NCBI GenBank assembly: GCA_030533005.1
Contig: JAUNJX010000003.1
Coordinates: 1-64,000, forward strand
Length of the DNA: 64,000 bases
Direction: 5' to 3'
Origin: Clostridia bacterium
GTDB taxonomy: Bacteria; Bacillota; Clostridia; Christensenellales; CAG-138
In this document: one piece after another, positions 53,258 through 61,403 of the stretch
Layout of the letters: every line of letters begins with the position of its first letter
How positions within the stretch are numbered: position 1 is the stretch's first letter
Notes under the pieces: generated by a model
What the model saw: the letters and a program-made list of their open reading frames with translations, nothing else
Told to the model about the DNA's origin: nothing
Database searches by the model: none
Program-made: the position numbers and the translations under genes

Positions 53258-53473
53258 TTACTTCTTAAAAAGCGTGTCAAACGCGTCCTTAACACGACCC
53301 CTGCCACCAGCATCCAGCAGCATACCGATAAAGTAACACACCGCCACGATCAAAATCAACAGCAAAGTGCGCCAAAAACCGATGGTAAAAAACAGGATGG
53401 ACAACACGACGCCCACGCATACAGCAATAATGCGCCATTTATACTGTTGAAAAAACGCTCTGAAATCGTCCAT
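53258..53473 (-). CDS. DUF2273 family small membrane protein
   Basis: 71 residues with two transmembrane helices and a short Gly/Arg-rich tail. DUF2273 genes accompany amaP and asp23 and the three probably form a membrane-associated envelope-stress unit. Confidence 0.85.
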   Translation of the reverse strand: MDDFRAFFQQYKWRIIAVCVGVVLSILFFTIGFWRTLLLILIVAVCYFIGMLLDAGGRGRVKDAFDTLFKK

Positions 53474-53483
53474 TCTATCCCTC

Positions 53484-54044
53484 TTATCCGTTCTTTTGTT
53501 CGTGCGGCGGCACGATCAGCACATCGATACCCGTCACCGCAAGGCCGCACATCTTTTCTAAATATCCGCTCAACCCCTCCTGCAATTCAGCGATCGCAGC
53601 GGGTATATCCGCATCCGGCGACAGCGCTGTCCGCAACAGCAGCGAAGCGCCGCTTTCCCTTGGCGTGACCTCCGTATCGCAGGAGAGCACCGCCGGTTTG
53701 CTCTTGCAATATTGCCTGACCATCGTGTCCAGCGCCACAGCGCTGATCTGCAGGGAACCGTTCTCCCCCTTGCGGATCGTCACAGAGGCGGAGCCTTCGG
53801 CATGCGAGCCGCGCCTTAGTAAAAACGCCCATATGACCCAAATCGCCGCCACGATCAGCAATATTCCGACAACGCCAAAGGGCAGTGCGCTTAAAACACT
53901 CTGATCGGCGGCGGTAAGCATGCGGATAGGTACCCCCGTCCCTGTAACGCCCACGGACAAGCATACACCCCAAACACCCGCGCCTGCGGATAGCAATGCC
54001 AATAGCAAAAGCACCAGCTTGTCCCACGGGGAAGATGGTTTCAT
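53484..54044 (-). CDS. amaP: Alkaline shock response membrane anchor protein AmaP
   Basis: 186 residues, two N-terminal transmembrane helices (about 10-35, 52-75) and a cytoplasmic Asp23-like domain with ISAVALDTMVRQYCKSKPAV. Anchors Asp23 to the membrane. Between asp23 and DUF2273. Confidence 0.85.
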   Translation of the reverse strand: MKPSSPWDKLVLLLLALLSAGAGVWGVCLSVGVTGTGVPIRMLTAADQSVLSALPFGVVGILLIVAAIWVIWAFLLRRGSHAEGSASVTIRKGENGSLQISAVALDTMVRQYCKSKPAVLSCDTEVTPRESGASLLLRTALSPDADIPAAIAELQEGLSGYLEKMCGLAVTGIDVLIVPPHEQKNG

Positions 54045-54058
54045 GTATCGCCCTCTCG

Positions 54059-54472
54059 TTATTCTTCCGTCGTCTTTTCGATATCTTCCACGACGGGTTT
54101 TGCAGCCTTGTCAAAGGCAATGGACTGCACAAAGACATTGACCTGCGCCACATCCAAGCCCGTCATGGTTTCGATGGCTTTTTTGACGTTCTGCTGGATC
54201 TGGCGGCAGACGTCCTGTATTTTGCAGCCGTATTTGACGACGATGGTCATATCCGCCACCACGGTATCGTCATTTACTTCGACCTTCACGCCCTTCGTAT
54301 AATTCTTTTTGCCGAGTTTTCCGGTCAGTTCTTCCATCACGCCGCCTGTCAGACCCATAACGCCTTCTATTTCCATGGTAGCCAAATTGGCGATGGTTGC
54401 GATAACATCGTTGGCAAAGATAACCTTGCCACCCTCATTGGTGGTAATATCCGTGCTGATGTCTTTTTCCAT
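54059..54472 (-). CDS. Asp23/Gls24 family envelope stress protein
   Basis: 137 residues with VIATIANLATMEIEGVMGLTGGV, VNDDTVVADMTIVVKYGCKI and VNVFVQSIAF motifs of the family. Equivalent to YqhY upstream of nusB in Bacillus. GAGGAGG lies before the ATG. Confidence 0.93.
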   Translation of the reverse strand: MEKDISTDITTNEGGKVIFANDVIATIANLATMEIEGVMGLTGGVMEELTGKLGKKNYTKGVKVEVNDDTVVADMTIVVKYGCKIQDVCRQIQQNVKKAIETMTGLDVAQVNVFVQSIAFDKAAKPVVEDIEKTTEE

Positions 54473-54501
54473 AACCGTACCTCCTCATTCAATTTTTCAT
54501 C

Positions 54502-54530
54502 ATTATAGCAGAATCCCAAGGTTCTGTATA
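54502..54530 (-). promoter_or_regulatory. Promoter of the asp23-amaP-DUF2273-nusB unit
   Basis: Minus strand TATACA (54530-54525), 17-bp spacer, TATAAT (54507-54502). Confidence 0.6.
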
Positions 54531-54579
54531 GGTTGGGTTACGTTTACTTACGGAAATTTCATATTTCCGCTACCTTTTC

Positions 54580-55083
54580 CTACCGTCCCGTCGTCACCTT
54601 GACGTCGCCCGCGTCGGCGCCCGTCTCACGCTGCACGATATCCAATATTTGCGCCACCTGCGCCGCGTTAAGGCTTTCGGCGTCCACGACCACGTTGACC
54701 GCGCCATTATGAAACGTCACGGCCGCGTCCGAAAAGCCCTTCGCGTTGATAAGCTGTTCAATGGTAAACTCCGCCTCCATGTGTTCTACCAGCGCAAGCT
54801 TTTGCTCCACGGCCTCATCCAGCGTTTCCGCGTCTACGCCCACGGTCGCAATCACTTCGTCCAGATACTGTATCTCCCGTTCCCGTACGCTCTCACGTTC
54901 GGCACGAAAGGCCGAAAAATAATCCTCCTGCGCGGGTTCCGTTTCAGTGCCCGCCGCTTCTATCACAGGCGTTGCCGAAGGCATCGTGCCGCTTGACGCA
55001 GCCTCCTTTTCCGACACCTTTAGGCAGATAGAGCCCACAAGCAAAACCCCCACCACGATCAGCACGCCATATTTTCGCAGCAT
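54580..55083 (-). CDS. spoIIIAH: Stage III sporulation protein AH
   Basis: 167 residues. One N-terminal transmembrane helix (YGVLIVVGVLLVGSICL), a linker, then an EscJ/PrgK-like ring domain with the heptad-like FSAFRAERESVREREIQYLDEV. Forms the mother-cell ring that meets SpoIIQ. Last gene of spoIIIA. Confidence 0.9.
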   Translation of the reverse strand: MLRKYGVLIVVGVLLVGSICLKVSEKEAASSGTMPSATPVIEAAGTETEPAQEDYFSAFRAERESVREREIQYLDEVIATVGVDAETLDEAVEQKLALVEHMEAEFTIEQLINAKGFSDAAVTFHNGAVNVVVDAESLNAAQVAQILDIVQRETGADAGDVKVTTGR

Positions 55084-55087
55084 ATGT

Positions 55088-55501
55088 TCATTCCTCCTCC
55101 GCTTTTTCATACATTTTAAAAACTTCCACCCGTTCGCTTTCTATCCCAAGCACCGTGCAAACGGCGGTTTGTATACGAAGCCTTACCGAAATATCCTCGG
55201 CGCCCTCCGCCACCACGATCACGCCGCGTACCGTCTGCGGATCATTCTCCCGTGTAATCATCACCTTGGCCTGCCCCACGCCCTGCATGCAGCACAGCGC
55301 CTCCTCCAATTCGACGGCAATCGCATCCGCCCCGCTTTCCACGCTGTTATCCCATGGGCGCACAGGCGTTTTCGCCATCAAAAGGTACACGCTCGCGGCG
55401 ATCACAAGCAGCACCAGATAGACCGTCGCCTCGAATCTTTTATCCGCCTTCATGCGCGCGATCAGCCGTTGCCAAACGCTCGTCTTTTCCTTCTTTTGCA
55501 T
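55088..55501 (-). CDS. spoIIIAG: Stage III sporulation protein AG
   Basis: 137 residues, shorter than the roughly 200 usual in Bacillus. Transmembrane helix (VYLVLLVIAASVYLLM) and ring domain with MQGVGQAKVMIT and GVIVVAEGAEDISVR. Oligomeric channel component. Confidence 0.9.
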   Translation of the reverse strand: MQKKEKTSVWQRLIARMKADKRFEATVYLVLLVIAASVYLLMAKTPVRPWDNSVESGADAIAVELEEALCCMQGVGQAKVMITRENDPQTVRGVIVVAEGAEDISVRLRIQTAVCTVLGIESERVEVFKMYEKAEEE

Positions 55502-55504
55502 GTG

Positions 55505-55672
55505 TTAGCCCATCCATTCGCCCAGAATGCCCGCCATGCACAGCAGCGCCGTCATGCGCAGGCTCATTGCAGCACTTTTCTTTATGGAACCGCTTGGCAG
55601 CAAAAACTCCAACAGCGTATACACCGTGCAAACCACGACCACCTTCATCACCATGCTTCCCATGCGCGTCAC
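55505..55672 (-). CDS. spoIIIAF: Stage III sporulation protein AF, membrane region only
   Basis: About 55 residues covering two hydrophobic helices (MKVVVVCTVYTLLEFLLPSG and MSLRMTALLCMAGILG). The family normally has about 200 residues with a large C-terminal domain, which is missing: spoIIIAG starts 4 bp later. The GTG at 55672 overlaps the spoIIIAE stop (GTGA). The call rests on operon position and the helices. Confidence 0.65.
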   Translation of the reverse strand: MTRMGSMVMKVVVVCTVYTLLEFLLPSGSIKKSAAMSLRMTALLCMAGILGEWMG

Positions 55673-56817
55673 CCGTTCCCTACCGCCATCACAAGCCCCG
55701 CCATGATCATAAACATCAGCGCCACTACGATCACCACGGCCAACACATAGTTGCACAACTCCCCCATGTCCGCGATCATACCCGCGATATGCCCGTCGCT
55801 CACTGGCTCACAGACAGCCGCGCACAGCCGGAAGGTCAGGCCTGCCGCCACGATCTGCAGCACGGGCATGAGCGCATATGCCAGCGTCAATAGTACCGTC
55901 GCCGCACCCGCCGCATTTTTGATGAGCACCGCACACCCACGCACCGTATCCAGCGTGCCCGACACGATGCCGCCCACCACGGGCACGGCCTTATCCAGCG
56001 TATATTTTGCCGTGCGTATGCCTATGCTGTCCGCACCCGCCACGCTCATGCCCTGTAGCGTCACCACGCCTACATATACCGTAAACACAAAGCCTATCAT
56101 CCATTTGCAGGCTGATTTGAGCAGCGTGCCGAAGCGTTTGAGCTCCTGTCGTGCTGTCAGATTGCCCGCAATGGTCAAAAGCCCCGCCGCCGTCACCACA
56201 GGCAGCACCGTGCCTGTGAAAAAGTCCATGACGCCGTCGCTCAAAAACGCCATAAGGGGACGCAGCATACCGGCGCTGGTCACGCGCCCCGTAGCGCAAA
56301 GCATGGTGACGAGTACCGGCGTCGTCATGGCGGCAAAGGCGCTGATCTCCCCCATGGTTTGCTGCGCGCGCTGCACGATGTCCAGAAAAAAACTCGCTGA
56401 GGCCGTTACCATCATGCCGTAGCACAAGAGCATAAGAACCTCTCGTATCCCGTGCACGTCGTCGAAAAGCGTCCCCAACACGCCCGTCAACAGGGCAATG
56501 GCAAAAAGCCGGGCGATCGTAAACGCGTTGTCGGTCAAGGCGCTTCGCAGGATATCCTTTAGCCCCCGCTCCATATCCGCGTAATCGATGGAAAGATCGC
56601 CGCTTGCATACTCCATCATCCAATCCGTGATGGGCATGCCGTTCCAAAGCGTCTGCAGCTCGTGCGAGAGTCTGGACGTCGCCTCCAGCCAAGGAGAAAG
56701 GTCATAGGTTTCCAGCTGCCGCTCTGCCTCCTCCTGTATCTCATCCTCCTGCGCATGCGCCTGCAACGGCACGCACAGCAATAGAAGCAAGCACAGCCAT
56801 ACATACAGCCTTTTCAT
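55669..56817 (-). CDS. spoIIIAE: Stage III sporulation protein AE
   Basis: 382 residues, signal peptide (about 1-22, ending QAHA) and seven or more transmembrane helices. Polytopic component of the channel with segments FAAMTTPVLVTMLCATGRVTSA and VPVVGGIVSGTLDTVRGCA typical of the family. Its ATG overlaps the spoIIIAD stop. Confidence 0.92.
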   Translation of the reverse strand: MKRLYVWLCLLLLLCVPLQAHAQEDEIQEEAERQLETYDLSPWLEATSRLSHELQTLWNGMPITDWMMEYASGDLSIDYADMERGLKDILRSALTDNAFTIARLFAIALLTGVLGTLFDDVHGIREVLMLLCYGMMVTASASFFLDIVQRAQQTMGEISAFAAMTTPVLVTMLCATGRVTSAGMLRPLMAFLSDGVMDFFTGTVLPVVTAAGLLTIAGNLTARQELKRFGTLLKSACKWMIGFVFTVYVGVVTLQGMSVAGADSIGIRTAKYTLDKAVPVVGGIVSGTLDTVRGCAVLIKNAAGAATVLLTLAYALMPVLQIVAAGLTFRLCAAVCEPVSDGHIAGMIADMGELCNYVLAVVIVVALMFMIMAGLVMAVGNG

Positions 56818-57206
56818 ATATACGTCGCAAAACGCGAAAGAATGTCCAGTATATCCAATATGACCGGAACGCTGACGGAAAGTATCAGCACGCGACCCAC
56901 CAGCTCTACCTTGCCGCTTAGCGCGCTCTCGCCCGCGTCCTTGCAGATATTGGATGCAAATTGGATCAAATACGCAATGCCGATCACCTTGATAGCCACC
57001 CCCATATAGCGAACATCTATGCCGTAGCGCTCGAAGGCCGTACGAAGCGTTGAAAATATGCCCGTGAGCGTTTCCAGCGCTGAAAGCAGCAGCACGCCGC
57101 CCGCGGCGACCACAAACGGAACGACAAGCTCCTGCTTATACGCGCGCAGGATCACGGCGGCAACGCACGCAAGCAGGGCTATGCCCAACAGCTTTACGAC
57201 CGTCAT
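56814..57206 (-). CDS. spoIIIAD: Stage III sporulation protein AD
   Basis: 130-residue membrane protein with about four helices. Contains AIKVIGIAYLIQFASNICKDAGESA, a family hallmark. ATG 57206 overlaps nothing; an earlier frame runs into the spoIIIAC end. Weak ribosome site suggests coupling. Confidence 0.9.
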   Translation of the reverse strand: MTVVKLLGIALLACVAAVILRAYKQELVVPFVVAAGGVLLLSALETLTGIFSTLRTAFERYGIDVRYMGVAIKVIGIAYLIQFASNICKDAGESALSGKVELVGRVLILSVSVPVILDILDILSRFATYI

Positions 57207-57210
57207 AGCG

Positions 57211-57408
57211 CTAATACAGCTCAAATACCTGGCGGACGTTATTGAGCAAGTTGCCGATCAGATCGATCACGATCATCAGCGTGATCACCAACCCCGCAAG
57301 CGTTACCAGCATTGCCATGTCCTCCCGCCCGGTCTGCTTGAGCAGCTGGCAAATCACCGCCACCAGAATGCCCACGCCCGCTATTTTTAAAATGATCGTA
57401 ATATCCAT
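57211..57408 (-). CDS. spoIIIAC: Stage III sporulation protein AC
   Basis: 65 residues, two transmembrane helices, with VICQLLKQTGREDMAMLVTL typical of AC. AGGGGG precedes the ATG. Confidence 0.94.
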   Translation of the reverse strand: MDITIILKIAGVGILVAVICQLLKQTGREDMAMLVTLAGLVITLMIVIDLIGNLLNNVRQVFELY

Positions 57409-57424
57409 ATTTCCCCCTATTTCT

Positions 57425-57940
57425 TTAGCAGATCACCACCGCAAGGGCTAAGCCGCCCAACACCCCCAAGGAGCGGTACAGCCGTGCCCTCTTTTGCGTC
57501 TGTGCCCGCGCTTCCTCCGCAAACAACTGTAACCTTTGAAGCAGGCCGTCTATAAAGCGAAGCTGCGCTTTTGTATCCTGCGTGGCGCAAAACGCGTCGC
57601 CCAGCTCCAGCACCAGCCGGTATTCCTCCTCGCTAAGCGGCTGTAAAGCGTCCCTTCGCAGCGTACCCAAGCAGTTTTTCCACGCCTGATCAAAGCTTTC
57701 CGCGCGGGTAAGCTCCGCGTTCACACCATCCCAAAGCGCTTGCAGGCTTCCCTCCCTCAGCCGTAAGAGCATCAAGCGCATAGGAGGCAGGCTGCCCGCC
57801 ATCCATCCGCGCATAGCGGCGATATCCCGATGCAGCGCGTATAAGAGCGCAACGCGCCTCTCGAGCTCCCCCGCCATTGCGTTGGCGCTGGCAAAGCACA
57901 GCAGCCCGCAGGCAAGGATAAGCAGCATCCGCGCCATCAT
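57425..57940 (-). CDS. spoIIIAB: Stage III sporulation protein AB
   Basis: 171 residues, with N-terminal and C-terminal hydrophobic helices around a helical domain resembling GspF. The GVLGGLALAVVIC end is typical. ATGA overlap with spoIIIAA. Confidence 0.9.
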   Translation of the reverse strand: MMARMLLILACGLLCFASANAMAGELERRVALLYALHRDIAAMRGWMAGSLPPMRLMLLRLREGSLQALWDGVNAELTRAESFDQAWKNCLGTLRRDALQPLSEEEYRLVLELGDAFCATQDTKAQLRFIDGLLQRLQLFAEEARAQTQKRARLYRSLGVLGGLALAVVIC

Positions 57941-58827
57941 GCCGGTATGACCCGTGCATATACCCGGTTCTCCGCCCGGTACAGCTCTATAATTTGCCTG
58001 AACAAACCCTCCTCCAGCAGCGCGCGCAGCTCCGGCCGCGCCGTCGCCGACGCGCGATCCCCCGCATGGGCGCTTGCCACCACCGCGACCCCGCTTTGGC
58101 TTGCGTCCCGCAGCGCCAAAGCATCCTCGCTTCCCCCAATCTCATCCGTGATGATCACGGCGGGCGACATGGAGCGTATGAGCATGGAAACCGCCTGCGC
58201 CTTGGGGTAGCCGTCCATCACGTCCGTGCGCTGCCCCACATCCAATAAGGGCGTTCCCAGATAGCATCCGGCGATCTCACCCCGTTCATCCGCAATCGCC
58301 ACCTTGCGTGCCCGCACGCGCTTTCCGTCGGAAAACTGCCGGGCAATATCCCGCAGCATAGTCGTTTTCCCAACGCCGGGCGCGGAAAGCAGGAGGGCTG
58401 ACACCGGCGCGCCCGCCCCGTCCACAAGATGCGGCATCACGTTGTCCGCACACCCCTTCCATTCCCGCGCAATGCGAATGTTAAAGCCGGACACCTCTGC
58501 CATGCTTCCCTCGCCGCCCATGCGGCCGCATATGCCGACCCGGTATCCGCCCCGTATGGTGAAATAGCCCTGACTTCTTTCTCTTTCGTAGGCATATATG
58601 GAATGCTCGCTCAGACCCTCCAACAGCACCGCACACAGTCTTTCATCGATGCTCTCCTGCCACAGAAGCTCATCATAATCGCTGCCGATCAGCTGCACGG
58701 GACGATGCACGCGCACGCGAATCTCCTCCAGCGTAGCACTTCGCTTTTCATCCAACGTAAATAGGCTTTTTTTTAACTTTTCCGGAAGATAGGCGGATAG
58801 ATCCCGTTTCCAGCGTTCAGCTTCCAT
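57937..58827 (-). CDS. spoIIIAA: Stage III sporulation protein AA (ATPase)
   Basis: 296-residue secretion-type ATPase powering the feeding channel. Walker A SAPGVGKTTMLRD, Walker B AVIITDEIGGSEDA, GGYRVGICGR ahead of the motor. First gene of spoIIIAA-AH; AAAGGGGG lies before the ATG. No clear sigma-E-type promoter was resolved. Confidence 0.95.
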   Translation of the reverse strand: MEAERWKRDLSAYLPEKLKKSLFTLDEKRSATLEEIRVRVHRPVQLIGSDYDELLWQESIDERLCAVLLEGLSEHSIYAYERERSQGYFTIRGGYRVGICGRMGGEGSMAEVSGFNIRIAREWKGCADNVMPHLVDGAGAPVSALLLSAPGVGKTTMLRDIARQFSDGKRVRARKVAIADERGEIAGCYLGTPLLDVGQRTDVMDGYPKAQAVSMLIRSMSPAVIITDEIGGSEDALALRDASQSGVAVVASAHAGDRASATARPELRALLEEGLFRQIIELYRAENRVYARVIPA

Positions 58828-58879
58828 GCCACTTGTCCCCCTTTCCTGCTTCCATTCTATGAAGGGGACGTATGAATTA

Positions 58880-59323
58880 TCACTCTTGCCTAAGCGCCCT
58901 CCGGTTCCGCAATCCGTATACCGCGCAGCGCAGCAGCAGGGCTATGGCCCAAAGCGTCATTTCCATATTCAGTGCGCCGGCGTCAAGCTCAAAGGAAAAA
59001 AACATGTGCTGCATCCCATTCACGATAAGCATTACGACCGCCCGCAAAACCGGCAGGCACACGGCCAGCATATCCAGCGTCCATATACGCTCCCGAAGGT
59101 TTTCGCCATTACACAAAAACAGCCAATACGCAGGCCAAAATAGGGCGGCGGCGTTACAGTACACAGCATCGCTCTGCAAGGAAAAATTCGACAGCACCGT
59201 TATAACCAGCGCCCCAAAGGCAAAGCGCGGCACGCTGACGCCCGTTGCAGCGGCGGGAACCGCTAAGGCCGTCGTGAGCGTGAGTATCCATATACATAAG
59301 CAAATGAGCATATAGGTCTGCAT
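58880..59323 (-). CDS. Hypothetical membrane protein upstream of spoIIIA
   Basis: 147 residues, four predicted hydrophobic helices (about 4-24, 30-50, 55-70, 82-103 and a terminal one near 123-137), ending in a basic tail. I do not recognise the family. It directly precedes spoIIIAA by 52 bp on the same strand and may be sporulation-related. Its GGAG ribosome site lies in the 3' arm of a terminator and the T-tract ends at its ATG. Confidence 0.7.
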   Translation of the reverse strand: MQTYMLICLCIWILTLTTALAVPAAATGVSVPRFAFGALVITVLSNFSLQSDAVYCNAAALFWPAYWLFLCNGENLRERIWTLDMLAVCLPVLRAVVMLIVNGMQHMFFSFELDAGALNMEMTLWAIALLLRCAVYGLRNRRALRQE

Positions 59324-59370
59324 AAAAAACTCCGTTCGGATTCTGATGCTTTCAGTTTATCCAAACGGAG
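59324..59370 (-). terminator. Terminator of pgeF overlapping the next ribosome site
   Basis: Minus strand CTCCGTTTGGAT pairs with ATCCGAACGGAG (arms 59359-59370 and 59330-59341), then six T and immediately the ATG of the membrane protein. The 3' arm supplies the GGAG Shine-Dalgarno. Confidence 0.8.
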
Positions 59371-59402
59371 CTGTAATAACGCATATAAACCGTTGGGTTT
59401 TG

Positions 59403-60245
59403 TTACGTCAGCTTGATAAAGCCGGACATAGAGCCCGTTTTTCCCTTATCGCGGCGATAGGAAAAAAACAGCGCGGGATCATGATAGGTGCATGCGTCCA
59501 TCATGGTGATATGCGCCGGCGTTATACCGGCGTCCAACAGCTGTATCAGCGCAGCGCGCGCTAAATCCAGCTGCGCCTTGCCGGGTTTGCCGGGACTGTA
59601 GATCGCCGGATCGTCAAATTCCAAGGCAAAGCGTTCGCCAAGCTCCATATCCACCTCAAAGCAATCCCGACATATGCAGGGGCCGATCGCTGTGATGATG
59701 TTTTCCGGCGCACAGCCGTAGTTTTCGCGCATAGCATCCACCGTTTTGCCGCCGATACGACCCAGCGTTCCCTTCCATCCGGCATGCGTCATGCCCACAG
59801 CCTTGCAAACCGGGTCATAAAAGAAAAGCGCACCGCAGTCCGCATGGGACGTAACCAGCGTAACGCCCGGATCGTCCGTTATAAGCCCGTCGCAAAAGGG
59901 GAGTTGCGGCAGGTCAAAGCCCCGCCCGCAATCCGCCCGGGTCACGGGTAAGACATTGACGCCATGCTCATAATTGATGATGGTCAATTCGGGATAGGAA
60001 AATCCAAACGCGCCGCAAAAGCGCGTAAAGTTTTCTTCGGCGTTTGCGAAGCAATCCTTATCGTTCCAGCTAAGGTTCAGGGAATCGAAGGGCGCAGGGC
60101 TGACGCCGCCCTGCCGCGTGGAAAAAGCATGCCGCACGCCGGACACATCCAGCGCTTCCGCCTGCAAACAGCTTGTCCCGTTTTCTCCCTTATGGAAAAG
60201 ATAGCCGTGCTTTATCAGCGCGGCATAATTATCATAATCAAACAT
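59403..60245 (-). CDS. pgeF: Peptidoglycan editing factor PgeF / purine nucleoside phosphorylase (YlmD)
   Basis: 280-residue multicopper-oxidase-fold-like zinc protein. Ligand segments are SHADCGALFFYDP, VGMTHAGWKG and GPCICRDCFEV. Members remove wrongly incorporated amino acids from wall precursors or phosphorolyse nucleosides; which applies here cannot be read. Confidence 0.92.
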   Translation of the reverse strand: MFDYDNYAALIKHGYLFHKGENGTSCLQAEALDVSGVRHAFSTRQGGVSPAPFDSLNLSWNDKDCFANAEENFTRFCGAFGFSYPELTIINYEHGVNVLPVTRADCGRGFDLPQLPFCDGLITDDPGVTLVTSHADCGALFFYDPVCKAVGMTHAGWKGTLGRIGGKTVDAMRENYGCAPENIITAIGPCICRDCFEVDMELGERFALEFDDPAIYSPGKPGKAQLDLARAALIQLLDAGITPAHITMMDACTYHDPALFFSYRRDKGKTGSMSGFIKLT

Positions 60246-60254
60246 AGATCTTTC

Positions 60255-60713
60255 TCACTCGTTTTCCTTCAAAAGCTGTTTGAGCTCCGCCATGAAGGTA
60301 TTGATATCCTTGAATTCACGATAAACGGAGGCAAAGCGCACATAAGCGACCTCATCCAAATCCTTCAGCCGCGCCATGACCATCTCGCCAATATTGTCGC
60401 TTGTGACCTCCTGTTCGAGAGAATTGAAAACCTCTCGTTCCACACTGTCCACCAGCTTATCCATTTCAGCCGACGGAACGGGACGCTTTTCACAGGCCTT
60501 CCGAACGCCGGAGAGTATCTTCTCGCTGTCGAACGGCTGCCTGCGCCCATCCTTCTTGATGACCATGATGGGCAGTTCTTCTATCTTTTCATAGGTGGTA
60601 AAGCGCCTGCCACAGCTTATGCACTCGCGCCGTCTGCGAATGGATGTACCATCCTCGGTGGGTCTTGAATCGACTACCTTACTGTCTGTGCTCTGGCAAT
60701 AGCGGCATTTCAT
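60255..60713 (-). CDS. nrdR: Transcriptional repressor NrdR
   Basis: 152 residues. Zinc ribbon with Cys3, Cys6, Cys31 and Cys34, then an ATP-cone domain ([20 protein letters not shown]). Represses ribonucleotide reductase genes. AGGAGG lies 10 nt before the ATG. Confidence 0.97.
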   Translation of the reverse strand: MKCRYCQSTDSKVVDSRPTEDGTSIRRRRECISCGRRFTTYEKIEELPIMVIKKDGRRQPFDSEKILSGVRKACEKRPVPSAEMDKLVDSVEREVFNSLEQEVTSDNIGEMVMARLKDLDEVAYVRFASVYREFKDINTFMAELKQLLKENE

Positions 60714-60746
60714 GAATGTGCGTCCTCCTGATCGGTCATTATGGTT

Positions 60747-60767
60747 ATTGTAACACAACATGTTGGT
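60747..60767 (-). promoter_or_regulatory. nrdR -10 element with a possible NrdR-box half
   Basis: TACAAT on the minus strand (60752-60747) overlaps ACACAACATGTTGGT (plus strand, 60753-60767), which has the outer bases of an NrdR box and an AACATGTT core. Only one copy is seen and the centre deviates, so this is weak. Confidence 0.3.
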
Positions 60768-60772
60768 AATTT

Positions 60773-61015
60773 CTACAAAATTATATCCACCAGTATTACA
60801 TCGCCGCCGATCTTGTTGATCTTGCAATAGGGTATCACAAGCTCCTCGTCGCTGCGCAGCAGACCAAACAGCTTGGGTGGCCCCGGTACCACGATGGACT
60901 GGATCAGACCCGAGCCCTCCTCCACCTCAAGGTCGCATATGCAGCCCAGCCGCGCGCCGTCCCGCAAATTGATGACCTCCTTATGCCTTAGATCGCCAAA
61001 GCTCATAAAAGCCAT
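60773..61015 (-). CDS. YlmC/YmxH family PRC-barrel sporulation protein
   Basis: 80 residues, a PRC-barrel domain with [20 protein letters not shown] and [18 protein letters not shown]. Found in nearly all spore formers; function poorly defined. GGGGTGATGAT precedes the ATG. Confidence 0.9.
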   Translation of the reverse strand: MAFMSFGDLRHKEVINLRDGARLGCICDLEVEEGSGLIQSIVVPGPPKLFGLLRSDEELVIPYCKINKIGGDVILVDIIL

Positions 61016-61054
61016 ATCATCACCCCACTGCTATGGTATGCATAAAGGGCAAAG

Positions 61055-61078
61055 AAAAAACCCCGACAAACGTCGGGG
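61055..61078 (-). terminator. Terminator of rpsU
   Basis: Minus strand CCCCGAC/GTCGGGG (arms 61072-61078 and 61061-61067) with a 4-nt loop and TTTTTT. Confidence 0.93.
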
Positions 61079-61087
61079 CCAAATTCT

Positions 61088-61258
61088 TTAATACTTGCGC
61101 TTTCTTGCAGCTTCGGCTTTCTTTTTACGCTTTACACTGGGCTTCTCATAATGCTCACGCCTACGCACCTCCGCAAGGACGCCAGAACGAGCGCATTTCC
61201 GCTTGAAACGCTTAAGAGCACTTTCCAGGGACTCGTTTTCACCAACGCGAATTTCCAA
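61088..61258 (-). CDS. rpsU: 30S ribosomal protein S21
   Basis: 56 residues beginning (M)[17 protein letters not shown] and ending [11 protein letters not shown], the full S21 family. A TTG start at 61258 is supported by GGGGAGGG 8 nt upstream; no ATG is in frame nearby. Strong promoter and terminator of its own make it a separate transcript. Confidence 0.97.
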   Translation of the reverse strand: MEIRVGENESLESALKRFKRKCARSGVLAEVRRREHYEKPSVKRKKKAEAARKRKY

Positions 61259-61327
61259 TTTCTTTCCCTCCCCTCTTGCTGCGGTTCAGCTTGAATACCC
61301 ATGTTCGGAATTCCAAACACAAGTGGT

Positions 61328-61356
61328 ATTATACTTGAAGCAAGGTAACAAGTCAA
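61328..61356 (-). promoter_or_regulatory. Promoter of rpsU
   Basis: Minus strand TTGACT (61356-61351), 17-bp spacer, TATAAT (61333-61328). A near-palindrome TGTTTGGAATTCCGAACA (61319-61302) lies in the early leader. Confidence 0.85.
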
Positions 61357-61371
61357 CACCAAATTCTATAG

Positions 61372-61396
61372 AAAGCCCGCCCGCAAGCGGTCTTTT
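61372..61396 (-). terminator. Probable terminator of the HIT gene
   Basis: Minus strand AAAGACCGC and GCGGGCTTT form a 9-bp stem with one mismatch, followed by a short T-rich tail. Confidence 0.5.
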
Positions 61397-61403
61397 CCCT
61401 TGA

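Noticed and set aside
61132-61362. Open frame of 76 codons overlapping the S21 region
   Set aside because: The true gene is rpsU in another frame with TTG start, clear S21 sequence and ribosome site.
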